From Pseudomonas sp. S09G 359 (lineage in GTDB: Bacteria; Pseudomonadota; Gammaproteobacteria; Pseudomonadales; Pseudomonadaceae), in contig NZ_CP025263.1 of the NCBI RefSeq assembly GCF_002843605.1, positions 3,749,501 through 3,813,500 of the forward strand: a stretch of DNA of 64,000 nt, read 5' to 3'. The first letter of the stretch is position 1, and each line of letters opens with the position of its first letter. Shown piece after piece: positions 51,101-59,728 of the stretch. A program made the position numbers and the translations under genes. The notes beneath the pieces are model-generated. The model worked only from the letters and a program-made list of their open reading frames with translations, had not been told where the DNA came from and ran no database searches.

Positions 51101-52089
51101 CCTATGAAGCCGGCGATGCCCTTGGCGTGCGGCCGCGCAACTGCCCTGAACTGGTGAGCGAATTGCTCGACCTGACCCGCTTGAACGCCAGCACCTCGGT
51201 GAACATCGACACCTTCGGTGATGTGCCACTGCAACAGGCGCTCACCCAACATTTCGAAATCGCCCGCCCCGGCGCTGAAACCCTCGCGTTTATTGCCGAG
51301 CGCAGCGCCAACCCTGGCCTGGAGCACTTATTGCGGCCCGAGCACAAGGCCGAACTAAAAGACTGGCTCTGGGGCCGGCAGCTGGTGGACGTGCTGCAGG
51401 AATACCCCGTCGAGTGTTCGGCCGACGAGCTGCTGGGCACCCTCAAGCGCCTGCAACCGCGCCTGTACTCGATTGCCTCCAGCGCCAAGGCGCACCCACA
51501 CGAAGTGCACCTCACCGTGGCCGCCGTGCGTTACGGCAAGCGCAAAGGCGTGTCGTCGACCTTCCTGGCCGACCGTGCGGGCGACGGCGAAGTGCCGGTG
51601 TTCGTACAGCCGAACAAGCACTTTCGTACGCCCACTGACGGCGATGTACCGATGATCATGATCGGCCCTGGCACCGGCGTGGCGCCGTTCCGCGCGTTTT
51701 TGCAGGAGCGCCGGGCGCAGGGGCATCAGGGCCGTAACTGGCTGTTCTTTGGCGAGCAGCATGCCGCCAGCGACTTCTACTATCAGGATGAGCTGCAAGG
51801 CTTGCAGCGCGACGGCTTGCTCACCCACCTGAGCCTGGCGTTTTCCCGCGACCAGGCGCAGAAAATCTACGTGCAGGACCGCATCCGCGAAACAGGCGAC
51901 GAGCTGTGGCGCTGGCTACAGGACGGCGCCAAGCTGTACATCTGCGGGGACGCCAGCCAGATGGCCAAGGACGTCGACCAGGCATTGCGCCAGGTCGCGC
52001 AAACCCACGGCGGGCTGAGTGCCGAGAGCGCCGTGGAGTACTGGCGGCAGTTGAGCGAGCAGAAGCGTTATCTGCGTGATGTGTATTGA
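48106..52089 (+). CDS. nasA: Assimilatory nitrate reductase fused to CysJ-type flavoprotein
   Basis: The 1327-aa protein joins two enzymes. Residues 1 to about 705 are a bis-MGD nitrate reductase with an N-terminal [4Fe-4S] site (C10, C13, C17, C45) and molybdopterin motifs. Residues about 808-950 are a flavodoxin domain (LLWASQTGNAEALAERF), and about 965-1327 the FAD/NADPH part (RLYSIASSA, GPGTGVAPFRAFLQERR, YICGDASQMAKDV), as in sulfite reductase alpha. NADPH electrons should pass through FAD and FMN straight to molybdenum, replacing a separate NasB/C reductase. It is annotated in pseudomonads as bifunctional nitrate/sulfite reductase. ATG 48106 was chosen by homology and GAGGG upstream. 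Confidence 0.93.
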   Translation: MANQSVRSVCPYCGVGCGIVMQVENNKVVKVTGDKAHPTNFGRLCTKGTTCGQAIAESGRMENAYLREQRDQDPVRTAMDTAISETADRLRHILDRDGPEALAFYVSGQMSLEAQYLANKLAKGFVRTPHIESNSRLCMASAGSGYKLSLGSDGPPGSYADFDRADLFFVIGANMADCHPILFLRMMDRVKAGAKLIVVDPRRSATADKASLYLPIKPGTDLALLNGLLHLLVKNGHTDPAFIAAFTDGWDAMPGFLEDYPPQTVADLTGLAEADIRQAADWIGQAAEWMSCWTMGLNQSTHGTWNTNALCNLHLATGAICRPGSGPFSLTGQPNAMGGREMGYMGPGLPGQRSVLVEADREFIADLWQIPHDSLPRQAGGGTVAMFEQMAAGQIKACWIICTNPVASAPNRKTVIAGLQAAELVITQDAFLDTETNRYADILLPGALWAEAEGVMINSERNLTLMQKAVDAPGETLPDWQIIARVACAMGFAEAFTYASAADVFEEIKRAWNPKTGYDIRGASYARLRDQPLQWPCASNEADDRNPIRYLDTGTLKFATDNGKGQFFPRPHMPPAEMPDDAFPFVLNTGRLQHQWHTLTKTGKVATLNKLNPGPFVEIHPQDAARLGINAKDSVEIRSARGRAVLPAVVTDRVRPGNCFAPFHWNDVFGDNLAINAVTNDAVDPISLQPEFKFCAVALARVALIDHQFLDAPAAAEHSPLTEALTMSRLDAFADLTGIRDLPKPQLSDSERTYLAGFLSGLQASAGGVPVMPANAPLAKDSRLWLDGLLGGLFSRADTVVAAPPSPTVTLLWASQTGNAEALAERFAKRLRDAGISVELSAMADFPPSKLATTQTLAVISSTFGDGDPPDNGESFWHGLSNVDTRLESLRFAVLALGDPNYDQFCKHGKQLDQRLLELGATRLLDRVDCDTEFEERADAWLAQFQQALNPAKPPSLPTPAGKTKLHGARLLLNRHLNPHSRHKETRQFALDLADSGLAYEAGDALGVRPRNCPELVSELLDLTRLNASTSVNIDTFGDVPLQQALTQHFEIARPGAETLAFIAERSANPGLEHLLRPEHKAELKDWLWGRQLVDVLQEYPVECSADELLGTLKRLQPRLYSIASSAKAHPHEVHLTVAAVRYGKRKGVSSTFLADRAGDGEVPVFVQPNKHFRTPTDGDVPMIMIGPGTGVAPFRAFLQERRAQGHQGRNWLFFGEQHAASDFYYQDELQGLQRDGLLTHLSLAFSRDQAQKIYVQDRIRETGDELWRWLQDGAKLYICGDASQMAKDVDQALRQVAQTHGGLSAESAVEYWRQLSEQKRYLRDVY

Positions 52090-52133
52090 TTGGATACAGA
52101 ACAATCGCGAATTGTATTGTGTACAAAAAACCC

Positions 52134-52160
52134 TAAAGATTTGTCGACGCCAGGCCGACA
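52134..52160 (+). promoter_or_regulatory. Candidate sigma-28 promoter for the dCache chemoreceptor
   Basis: TAAAG (52134-52138), 15-base spacer, GCCGACA (52154-52160). One base longer than the best spacing and one mismatch in GCCGATA; it lies 66 bp before the gene. Confidence 0.5.
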
Positions 52161-52226
52161 CAGCAGTGATAGCAAATCGCCTCGCGTTTTTCTCGAAGCG
52201 CGACGATTTGGCCGCCCTCCACGCTG

Positions 52227-54179
52227 ATGGTCGTCTCGATGAAAATAAAAAATAAGCTTGTACTGGCTTTTGTCTCGGTCGCGTTTATCCCGGTAAGCCT
52301 GGTGGCCGTGATTTCTGTGATGAACACACGGACCCAGGCGGTCGACCAGTTCATCGACGGCAGCACCCGGGAAATCCGCCAGATCGATGGCAATATCCGC
52401 CAGTTCTTCGATGGCACGCTGCAGAACGTCGATCAGATGGCCACTGATCCTGTATACACTTCCGTGAACACACTCAAGAACTACCAACCCGCCGACGCCG
52501 CCAGCCAGCCGCTGCCGGCAGAGGCGCAAAGCGTGATTGAGCGCTTCGCCCGGTTTGGCGCCACGCACCCGGCGGCGGCCATTCTGTCCATCGGCCTCGA
52601 AGACGGCACCTACGCCAAATGGCCCGATGACCCACAACTGGCCAAGTACGACCCGCGCACGCGCCCCTGGTACAAGGCGGCAATGGCCAGCCCCGGCAAG
52701 ACCGTGCGCACCCCGGCTTACTATTACGACAAGGACGACGTAGCCCTGGTGGGCACCGCGCGCGCCCTGCTGGATACCAGCGGCAAGGCCAAGGGGGTGT
52801 TTGTGGTCAGCGTGTCGCTGAAGAACCTCACCGAGCTGGTCAAGAGCATCAAGCTCGGCGAAAGCGGCTACGTGATGCTGATCGAAGACGGCGTGGTGCT
52901 GGTGGACCCGCGTGACGCCGCCCACAGTTTCAAACCGCTCAAGGACCTGGGCGCGCCTTACGCGCACTTGGCCGAAACGCCGCAAGGCTCCACCGAAGTG
53001 GAGATCAATGGTGTTCGTTACATGGCCAACGTCTGGACCTCACCGGGCCTGGGCTGGCGTTATGTAGGGCTGATCGAGCACCGCGAAGTGATGGCCGAGG
53101 CCACGCGCATGACCTACCTGACTGCCGCCATCGTTGGCGTGCTGGTGCTGATTTTCGGCTTGCTCGCGGCGGCGTTCTCCAAGGTTATCGTCAAGCCGAT
53201 CGGCCAGGTCAGTACCGGTTTGCAGTCCATCGCCCAGGGCGAAGGCGATTTGCGCCATGAACTGCAGGTGCAGGGCAAGGATGAAACCGCCGAACTGGCC
53301 GGTTGGTTCAACAAGTTCCTCGCAGCCATCCGCCAGCTGATCCAGCATATCGGCGCGGCCTCGGCCAATTTGCAGAACGCCTCGAAGGTCAACAGCGAAG
53401 TCGCGCACAACATGAACGAAGCCGCCGGGCGCCAGCGTGAGGCAGTGGAATTAGTATCCACCGCATTCAATGAAATGGTCGCCACCGCCAACGAAGTCGC
53501 CCGCTCGTGCAGCGGTGCCGCCGAATCCGCCGAGAACGGCCATCGCCGCGTCGCCGAGGGCAAGCAGCAGATCGAAGTGACCACCGATAACGTCAACCGC
53601 CTGGGCCGCCGCCTGACCGAATCGTCCCAGGCCATGGTCGAGCTGGAAGCCGGCAGCCGCAGCATCAACCAGATCCTCGGCACCATCCGTGCGATTGCCG
53701 AGCAGACCAACCTGCTGGCGCTTAACGCAGCCATCGAGGCTGCGCGCGCCGGCGACCAGGGCCGTGGTTTTGCCGTGGTCGCCGACGAGGTGCGCGCCCT
53801 GGCCAAGCGCACCTCCGACTCCACCGGCGAGATCGAGAACCTGCTCGGCACCCTGGAAAACAAGACCCAGGAAGTCACCCAGAAAATGGGCAGCTGCCTG
53901 GACCTGTCACGGGCCAGTGTGTCGTCCATCGAAAGCGCACGGGACAGTTTTGAAGGCATCCAGTTGTCGGTCAACGAGATCCGCGACCAGAACCTGCAAA
54001 TCTCCGCTGCCGCCGAGGAGCAACACAGCGTGGCCGAAGAGATCAACCGGCATATCCAGCAGATCTACGACGAGGCGCGCCTGGTGGAAAGCCTGGCCAA
54101 CTCGGCGCAGGACGACTCCGGAAGGTTGTCGAATTTGTCGGATGAGTTGAATGGCTTGGTGGGGCGCTTCAAGTCCTGA
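52227..54179 (+). CDS. Methyl-accepting chemotaxis protein with dCache-type sensor
   Basis: The 650-aa receptor has a first membrane helix (about 12-32), a periplasmic double-Cache region (about 35-285, with [31 protein letters not shown] and [21 protein letters not shown]), a second helix (about 290-312), HAMP and the signalling hairpin [15 protein letters not shown]. The DxxxRPWY motif marks the amino-acid/organic-acid Cache type. It should respond to extracellular small molecules. An internal ATG at 52239 (MKIKNKL) is an equally possible start; neither has a clear ribosome site. Confidence 0.9.
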   Translation: MVVSMKIKNKLVLAFVSVAFIPVSLVAVISVMNTRTQAVDQFIDGSTREIRQIDGNIRQFFDGTLQNVDQMATDPVYTSVNTLKNYQPADAASQPLPAEAQSVIERFARFGATHPAAAILSIGLEDGTYAKWPDDPQLAKYDPRTRPWYKAAMASPGKTVRTPAYYYDKDDVALVGTARALLDTSGKAKGVFVVSVSLKNLTELVKSIKLGESGYVMLIEDGVVLVDPRDAAHSFKPLKDLGAPYAHLAETPQGSTEVEINGVRYMANVWTSPGLGWRYVGLIEHREVMAEATRMTYLTAAIVGVLVLIFGLLAAAFSKVIVKPIGQVSTGLQSIAQGEGDLRHELQVQGKDETAELAGWFNKFLAAIRQLIQHIGAASANLQNASKVNSEVAHNMNEAAGRQREAVELVSTAFNEMVATANEVARSCSGAAESAENGHRRVAEGKQQIEVTTDNVNRLGRRLTESSQAMVELEAGSRSINQILGTIRAIAEQTNLLALNAAIEAARAGDQGRGFAVVADEVRALAKRTSDSTGEIENLLGTLENKTQEVTQKMGSCLDLSRASVSSIESARDSFEGIQLSVNEIRDQNLQISAAAEEQHSVAEEINRHIQQIYDEARLVESLANSAQDDSGRLSNLSDELNGLVGRFKS

Positions 54180-54249
54180 TGAGCTGCGAAATCTTAGGCT
54201 GCGCGTATGCAGGGTTTAGCTTAGAGCCACCATCCCTATCGAACCTGCC

Positions 54250-55278
54250 CTACGTTGAACGAGACTTGAACTGTTCGTAGAACGCCAACGCTGCGATGTT
54301 CTTGCCCTTGGCTTCAAGCATGATGTCGAAACGATCGATAAACTGCAGCGCGTAGTCGTTGGTCCAGCGGTTCCACATCTGCGCGCTGTGGGCATAGAGG
54401 TCGCGCTTGGAGACCACCTGCAGCAAGGCCTCCATTTCCAGCTTGTGGTCGGCGTCGAAGCCCAGATCCTGCAGGCTTTCCTGCGGTTGGGAATAGTGCA
54501 TGGTCGGGCGTACGCCTCGCCAGCTTTCAATCACCCGCGCGACGCGTTCCGAGTGGGGGTCGATGTAGTCGTCTTCGTTGATCCAGCAATGGTGGATGTC
54601 CAGCACCACCGGCGCCAGGTCGGCGACTTGCAGGCAGTGATCCAGGCCGTAGGTTTTCTCGTCGTTCTCGAAGGTGATGCAGTTGCGCGCCACTTCCGAC
54701 AGGCGCGGCCACACCGCGCGCGTGCCTTCCACGCCGAGGCGGCCGGCGATATGCACGTTGCACTTGAGGTCCTGGAAACGTCGGCCGTAGCCCATCATGC
54801 GGATCATGTCGGCGTGGTATTCGAATTCGGCGAGGCTGTTTTCCACCACGCCAGGGTTCTCCGAAGCGAGCACACAGTACTGGCCGGGGTGGAACGACAG
54901 GCGGATGTCCGCAGCGCGCGCCAGGTCGCCGATCGCGGCAAACCCCTCGACCAGCTGACGTTCGATGGCCGGGTCCTTGTACAGCGCGGCGACTTTCGGG
55001 TGGCTATAGAACGGCAACAGGTCGCTGCTCAGACGCAGCATGTGCAAGGTCGGCGGCAGCTCGGCGACATAGGTCAACAGGCGTAATTGGGCGGCCAGGT
55101 TATGGGTGACCACTTCGACCAATTTATCGCGGGCCACCTGCGGCGTGACACTCTCCATCCAGCGCAACGTGGTGGTGCGCGGGTTGAAAGGGCCTTCGAT
55201 CAGCTTCAAGGCGCTGGCGGACAGCAGGCGATCAGGATGCTGGTACTGGCACAGGAAACCGATGCGGGGGTGAGTCAT
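54250..55278 (-). CDS. uvsE: UV damage endonuclease UvsE
   Basis: The 342-aa TIM-barrel enzyme matches UvdE/UvsE: IGFLCQYQHPD, FNPRTTTLRW, RLSFHPGQYCVLASENPGVVENSLAEFEYHADM and VVLDIHHCWIN hold the metal-binding His, Glu and Asp residues, with ITFENDEKTYGLDH. It nicks DNA 5' to UV photoproducts in a repair path separate from UvrABC. ATG 55278 follows AAGGCG; the frame is open further out to 55581 but that part has no family resemblance. It stands alone. Confidence 0.88.
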   Translation of the reverse strand: MTHPRIGFLCQYQHPDRLLSASALKLIEGPFNPRTTTLRWMESVTPQVARDKLVEVVTHNLAAQLRLLTYVAELPPTLHMLRLSSDLLPFYSHPKVAALYKDPAIERQLVEGFAAIGDLARAADIRLSFHPGQYCVLASENPGVVENSLAEFEYHADMIRMMGYGRRFQDLKCNVHIAGRLGVEGTRAVWPRLSEVARNCITFENDEKTYGLDHCLQVADLAPVVLDIHHCWINEDDYIDPHSERVARVIESWRGVRPTMHYSQPQESLQDLGFDADHKLEMEALLQVVSKRDLYAHSAQMWNRWTNDYALQFIDRFDIMLEAKGKNIAALAFYEQFKSRST

Positions 55279-55452
55279 GGAAGCGCCTTGCGTTGGAAAA
55301 GTGCGGGATGATACGGCGTTAGGCCGGGGCCTACCCAGCGGGTTCACAATATTTCGACACGATTGACGCTGAACTTTCTGACACGTGGTGCGTTCATTTC
55401 CTATGCGCTGCCCCGACCCAGGGGCGTTGTACAACAAGGAGCCGCCACGCCT

Positions 55453-55866
55453 ATGACTACCCTCCCCGCCTACCGATACACGCCAGGGCCGCTGCATGCG
55501 ACTTTGCTGGCCGGCACCGTGCCGTTGTTTCTCGGCGCCTTGCTCAGTGACATTGCCTACACCCAGACCTACCAGATTCAATGGGCCAACTTCGCATCCT
55601 GGTTGATCGCCGGCGCGCTGGTGTTCGCGGGCTTCGCGTTCCTGTTCGCGCTGGTCAACCTGCTCCGCGCCGAGCGTAAGGCCGGGCAGCCCACGCGGTA
55701 TGTCCTGCTGCTGTTGGCCACCTGGCTATTGGGCCTGGTCAACGCCTTCCAGCATGCCAAGGATGCCTACGCCTCGATGCCGACAGGCCTGGTGCTGTCG
55801 GCCATCGTCTTGCTGCTGACACTGGCAGCCACCTGGACCGGCCTGCGTTCGCGAGGTGTCCAATGA
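55453..55866 (+). CDS. DUF2231 membrane protein
   Basis: The 137-aa protein has four hydrophobic helices and the DUF2231 opening (GPLHATLLAGTVPLFLGALLSDIAY). It lies just ahead of the PQQ sugar dehydrogenase gene with an ATGA overlap, a pairing seen in other genomes, so it may help anchor or accept electrons from that enzyme. This role is inferred. AAGGAG precedes ATG 55453. Confidence 0.8.
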   Translation: MTTLPAYRYTPGPLHATLLAGTVPLFLGALLSDIAYTQTYQIQWANFASWLIAGALVFAGFAFLFALVNLLRAERKAGQPTRYVLLLLATWLLGLVNAFQHAKDAYASMPTGLVLSAIVLLLTLAATWTGLRSRGVQ

Positions 55867-57155
55867 AAACCTCCAGCACACTGACCCTGTTGAGCGCTGC
55901 ACTGTTGCTGACCGCCTGTGGTGGCGAAGGCGACAAAACCCAGGCCCGTGGCCCCGACCCCAAACTGCCCGAGCAGCAAAGCAGCCTGCTGCCAAGCATG
56001 AAGATTGCCGAGCCGGCGCCGTGGGGCGAGCAAAAACCCAAAGTGCCCGAGGGCTACAGCATCACGGCCATCGCCACCGACCTGGCCATCCCGCGCCAGA
56101 CCCTGGTGCTGCCCAACGGTGACATCCTGATCGCCGAAGGCCGTGGCGGCAGCGCGGCCAAGCTCAAGCCCAAGGATGTGATCGCCAGCCTGATCAAGGC
56201 CGAGGGCAACACCAAGGTCAAGGGCGGCAACCGCCTGACCCTGCTGCGCGATGCCGACGGTGACGGCACCTACGAACTCAAGACCGTGTTCGCCGACAAT
56301 CTCAATGCGCCCTACGGCCTGGCATTTGCCAACGGCAAACTGTACGTCGCCAACCAGGACGCACTGGTGAGCTTCGACTACGCCGACGGCCAGACCAAGG
56401 CCAGCGGCCCGCCGACCAAGGTCACCGACCTGCCGGCGCAGATCAACCACCACTGGACCAAATCCCTGGCGATCAGCGCCGATGGGCGCCAGTTGTACGT
56501 GGGTATCGGCTCTAACAGCAATGTCACCGAACGCGGCATGGAAGTGGAGATCGACCGCGCGATGGTCTGGCAGATCGACGCGGCTACCGGCGCCCACAAA
56601 CCCTACGCCACCGGCCTGCGTAACCCCACGGCGTTGACCATTCAACCCGACTCCGGGCAATTGTGGACGGTGGTCAACGAGCGCGACGAACTCGGCCCGG
56701 ACCTGGTGCCGGATTACCTGACCTCGGTGCGCGAAGGCGCCTTCTACGGCTGGCCCTACAGCTATTGGGGCCAGAACGTCGACCCGCGCGCCCAGCCGCA
56801 GAACCCGGCCAAAGTCGCCGCCGCGATCAAGCCGGATTACAGCCTCGGTTCCCACGTGGCGGCGCTGGGCGTGGACTTCTCGATCCCGGCCATGGGCGAA
56901 AAATTTGCCGACGGCGTGTTTGTCGGCGAGCACGGCAGCTGGAACCGCGACAACCCGGTGGGCTACAAAGTGATCTTTGTGCCGTTCAGCAATGGCAAGC
57001 CTTCCGGCGAGCCCGTTGATTTTGCCAGCGGCTTTCGCGGTGACGACGGCAAGACTCGTGGGCGCCCGGTGGGCGTGACGGTCGACCCGAAAGGCGCGCT
57101 GATCATTGCCGACGACCTGGCCAACACCGTTTGGCGGGTAACGCGTAACCGCTAA
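55863..57155 (+). CDS. PQQ-dependent sugar dehydrogenase family lipoprotein (sorbosone dehydrogenase-like)
   Basis: The 430-aa protein has a lipobox (LLLTAC, C19), so it is membrane-anchored in the periplasm. The body is a six-bladed beta-propeller of the soluble glucose/sorbosone dehydrogenase type: GYSITAIATDLAIPRQTLVLPNGDILIAEG, FADNLNAPYGLAF, TGLRNPTALTIQPDSGQLWTVVNERDELG and GEHGSWNR. These oxidise aldoses or sorbosone with PQQ. Substrate and need for PQQ are inferred. It is coupled to the DUF2231 gene. Confidence 0.85.
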   Translation: MKTSSTLTLLSAALLLTACGGEGDKTQARGPDPKLPEQQSSLLPSMKIAEPAPWGEQKPKVPEGYSITAIATDLAIPRQTLVLPNGDILIAEGRGGSAAKLKPKDVIASLIKAEGNTKVKGGNRLTLLRDADGDGTYELKTVFADNLNAPYGLAFANGKLYVANQDALVSFDYADGQTKASGPPTKVTDLPAQINHHWTKSLAISADGRQLYVGIGSNSNVTERGMEVEIDRAMVWQIDAATGAHKPYATGLRNPTALTIQPDSGQLWTVVNERDELGPDLVPDYLTSVREGAFYGWPYSYWGQNVDPRAQPQNPAKVAAAIKPDYSLGSHVAALGVDFSIPAMGEKFADGVFVGEHGSWNRDNPVGYKVIFVPFSNGKPSGEPVDFASGFRGDDGKTRGRPVGVTVDPKGALIIADDLANTVWRVTRNR

Positions 57156-57173
57156 GCAAATGGTTTGACATGC

Positions 57174-57207
57174 TTGCCTGAGGCAACAATATAATTGCCT
57201 CAGGCAA
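57174..57207. promoter_or_regulatory. Twin MarR operators over a promoter
   Basis: Palindromes TTGCCTGAGGCAA (57174-57186) and TTGCCTCAGGCAA (57195-57207) are 21 bp apart, two helical turns. A TATAAT (57190-57195) lies between them and TTGACA (57165-57170) just upstream, though at 19-base spacing. The next gene is a MarR-type regulator, so autorepression is likely. Confidence 0.8.
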
Positions 57208-57224
57208 CCATTCGAGCATCCGCC

Positions 57225-58145
57225 ATGTCTACACCCCTGCTTGTCGAGCGCGCCGGCATTGTGCGCGGCTTCAACCGCTTCTATACCCACCAGATCGGCG
57301 TGTTGCAGGAACACCTGCTACAAAGCGACTTTTCCCTGACCGAAATCCGCGTGATGTACGAGTTGTCCTCGCGTGGCGACCTGACCAGCGCTGACCTGTG
57401 CCAGATGCTCAGCCTGGACGCGGGCTACCTGAGCCGGCTGACCGGTGGTTTCGAGAAAAAAGGCCTGATCCAGAAAGTCCGCTCCGTCACCGACGCGCGC
57501 GCAATCCAACTGCACCTCACCGACCTCGGCCGTGCGGTGCTGGCGCCCCTGGAGCAACAAACCCAGGACGAAGTGATCGCCCTGCTCGACGGCCTGCCTG
57601 AATCCCAGCAACAGCAACTGACCGACGCCATGCGCCGAATCCAGGCCGTGCTCCAAGGCACTGCGCCCAGCTACCTGCTGCGCGACCCGCAACCGGGCGA
57701 TATGGGCCACGTAGTGCAGGCGCAGTCGGCGCTGTATGCCCGCGAGTATCAGTGGAACTGGGAGTTCGAAGCGCTGGTGGCCGAAATTGTTGCCAAGTAC
57801 CTGCGCGAATTCGACCCGACACGCGAGCGCTGCTGGATTGCGGAGAAGGATGGCGAGGTGGTTGGCTCGGTATTCGTGGTGCGCCATGACGACAGCACCG
57901 CCCAGCTGCGCATGCTCTATGTGGACGCCAGCGCCCGCGGCCTGGGGATCGGCCAGCGCCTGGTGGACGAGTGCCTGCGCTTTGCGCGCAATGCCGGCTA
58001 CCAACGCATGATGCTGTGGACCGTAGACATCCTCACCGATGCGCGCAAGCTCTATCAAAAAGCCGGTTTCGAGTTGCTGGAAGAGGAACCCATGCGCAGT
58101 TTCGGCAAGCAACTGGTCAGCCAGACCTGGGCACGCGCGCTGTAA
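57225..58145 (+). CDS. MarR-type regulator fused to GNAT acetyltransferase
   Basis: The 306-aa protein joins a MarR winged helix (about 10-140: SDFSLTEIRVMYELSSRGDLTSADLCQMLSLDAGYLSRLTGGFEKKGLIQKVRS) to a GNAT domain (about 145-306: MLYVDASARGLGIGQRLVDECLRFARNAGY, the acetyl-CoA motif A with RGLGIG). Twin palindromes cover its promoter, so it probably represses itself. The acetyl acceptor is unknown. ATG 57225 is chosen since the upstream in-frame start lies inside the operator. Confidence 0.88.
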   Translation: MSTPLLVERAGIVRGFNRFYTHQIGVLQEHLLQSDFSLTEIRVMYELSSRGDLTSADLCQMLSLDAGYLSRLTGGFEKKGLIQKVRSVTDARAIQLHLTDLGRAVLAPLEQQTQDEVIALLDGLPESQQQQLTDAMRRIQAVLQGTAPSYLLRDPQPGDMGHVVQAQSALYAREYQWNWEFEALVAEIVAKYLREFDPTRERCWIAEKDGEVVGSVFVVRHDDSTAQLRMLYVDASARGLGIGQRLVDECLRFARNAGYQRMMLWTVDILTDARKLYQKAGFELLEEEPMRSFGKQLVSQTWARAL

Positions 58146-58174
58146 AAAAAAGGGGCTTGAATGGCTCAAGCCCC
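58144..58174 (-). terminator. Intrinsic terminator of the MFS gene
   Basis: On the minus strand GGGGCTTGA ... TCAAGCCCC (9-bp stem, 5-base loop) is followed by eight U. It begins 8 bp after the MFS stop. The same stem also lies at the end of the plus-strand MarR-GNAT gene. Confidence 0.85.
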
Positions 58175-58181
58175 ACACCCT

Positions 58182-59585
58182 TTACAGGTCAGTGATTTCC
58201 TTGTGGCGTGGCACCAGGGTTTTCATCACGCTCCAGGCTACCAGGTAGGCCAGGGCACAGATCGCGAACATGATCATGTAGCCGGTATGGATATCGTTGA
58301 TCGATTTGTAATAGTCGAACACCCAGCCGCCGATCTTGGTCATGACCACGCCACCAATGCCGCCGGCCATACCGCCGATGCCGACCACCGAGGCCACGGT
58401 TTTTTGCGGGAACATGTCGGACACGGTGGTGAAGATATTGCACGACCACGCCTGGTGCGCCGAGGCGCCCACGCCGATCAGCAGTACCGGCACCCAGAAG
58501 CTGATGTAGCCCAGCGGCTGCGCCAGCAACACCACCAGCGGGAACAGGGCGATCACCAACATGGCTTTCATGCGGCCGTCATAGGGTGCATCGCCACGCG
58601 CCATGAAGTAGCTGGGGAACCAGCCACCGCCAATGCTGCCGACCATGGTCATGCTGTACAGCACGGCCAGCGGCATCACGATATCGGCGCCTTTCATGCC
58701 GTATTGCGCCGACAGGTAGGTGGGCAGCCAGAACAGGAAGAACCACCACACGCCATCCGTCATGAACTTGCCGAAGGCAAAGGCCCAGGTCTGGCGATAG
58801 GTGAGCAACTTGAACCACGAGACTTTTTTCTCGACGGTGCCGGCTGGCGCCGGGGTAAAGGCCTGCACGGTCTGGTCGCTGCGGATGTAGGCCAGCTCCT
58901 CGGCCGACAGGCGCTTTTGCTGGTCGGGCTTTTCATACACGGCCGCCCATACCGCCACCCACACGAAGCCGAGCATGCCGATCACCATAAAGGCGGCCTC
59001 CCAGCCCCACATGCCGGCAATCAGTGGCACGCAGATCGGCGCGAGGATCGCACCCACGTTGGCCCCGGAGTTGAAAATACCGGTGGCCAGGGAGCGCTCT
59101 TTCTTCGGGAAATATTCAGCGGTGGCCTTGATCGCGATCGGGAAGTTACCCGCTTCGCCAATCGCCAGCACGGCGCGGGACAGCATGAAGCCGGCAATCG
59201 ACACCGGAATCACTGCAAGCCCGATCGCGCCACTGACGGCGGCGATGCCCTCGCCCATCGGCACCGAGAACGCATGCATGATGGCGCCGGTGGACCAGAT
59301 GCCAATCGCTACCACGTAGGCGGCCTTGGTGCCGATCTTGTCGACAAAGCGCCCGGCGAACAGCATGGAAATCGCATAGACAAACTGGAACACAGCGGCA
59401 ATGTTGGCGTAGTCGGTGTTGCTCCAGCCAAATTGCGTCGACAACTGCGGGGCCAGCAGGCTGAGCACCTGGCGGTCGAGGTAGTTGACGGTGGTGGCGA
59501 AAAACAGCATCGCGCAGATGGTCCAGCGATAGTTGCCTACAGCTTGACCAACGCGGTGGGCGTTGATGGGCTCGTTCAAGTTCAT
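58182..59585 (-). CDS. MFS transporter of the anion:cation symporter type (ExuT/GudP-like)
   Basis: The 467-aa protein has 12 membrane helices and the ACS-family start MNLNEPINAHRVGQAVGNYRWTICAMLFFATTVNYLDRQVLSLLAPQL, then AVLAIGEAGNFPIAIKATAEYFPKKERSLATGIFNSGANVGAI, typical of hexuronate, glucarate and similar sugar-acid carriers. No sugar-acid enzyme lies next to it, so its target is unknown. ATG 59585 has no clear ribosome site but fits homologs. A 22-bp palindrome lies upstream, and an intrinsic terminator follows. Confidence 0.87.
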   Translation of the reverse strand: MNLNEPINAHRVGQAVGNYRWTICAMLFFATTVNYLDRQVLSLLAPQLSTQFGWSNTDYANIAAVFQFVYAISMLFAGRFVDKIGTKAAYVVAIGIWSTGAIMHAFSVPMGEGIAAVSGAIGLAVIPVSIAGFMLSRAVLAIGEAGNFPIAIKATAEYFPKKERSLATGIFNSGANVGAILAPICVPLIAGMWGWEAAFMVIGMLGFVWVAVWAAVYEKPDQQKRLSAEELAYIRSDQTVQAFTPAPAGTVEKKVSWFKLLTYRQTWAFAFGKFMTDGVWWFFLFWLPTYLSAQYGMKGADIVMPLAVLYSMTMVGSIGGGWFPSYFMARGDAPYDGRMKAMLVIALFPLVVLLAQPLGYISFWVPVLLIGVGASAHQAWSCNIFTTVSDMFPQKTVASVVGIGGMAGGIGGVVMTKIGGWVFDYYKSINDIHTGYMIMFAICALAYLVAWSVMKTLVPRHKEITDL

Positions 59586-59613
59586 GGCATCACTTTTTAT
59601 TTTTGTTAGGTAG

Positions 59614-59635
59614 GACATATGTAACGTCATATGTC
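59614..59635. promoter_or_regulatory. Operator-like palindrome before the MFS gene
   Basis: Arms GACATATG (59614-59621) and CATATGTC (59628-59635) around a 6-base spacer, 29 bp upstream of the start. Such sites often bind GntR-type repressors of sugar-acid genes, but no regulator gene is adjacent. Confidence 0.5.
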
Positions 59636-59728
59636 GTCGTACAACTGCGACTTTTATATCGGGACGCCTGTCCGGTGTCAATCGCAAAGATTGCCGTATG
59701 TCTAGCTATTACGTGGTTACGAAAAGTG

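Noticed and set aside
55767..57314. 515-codon minus frame opposite the sugar dehydrogenase and DUF2231 genes
   Set aside because: It spans two coupled real genes and the MarR operators; no family resemblance.
58161..59609. 482-codon plus frame opposite the MFS gene
   Set aside because: The minus strand encodes a clear 12-helix transporter with its own terminator; the plus frame is a shadow.
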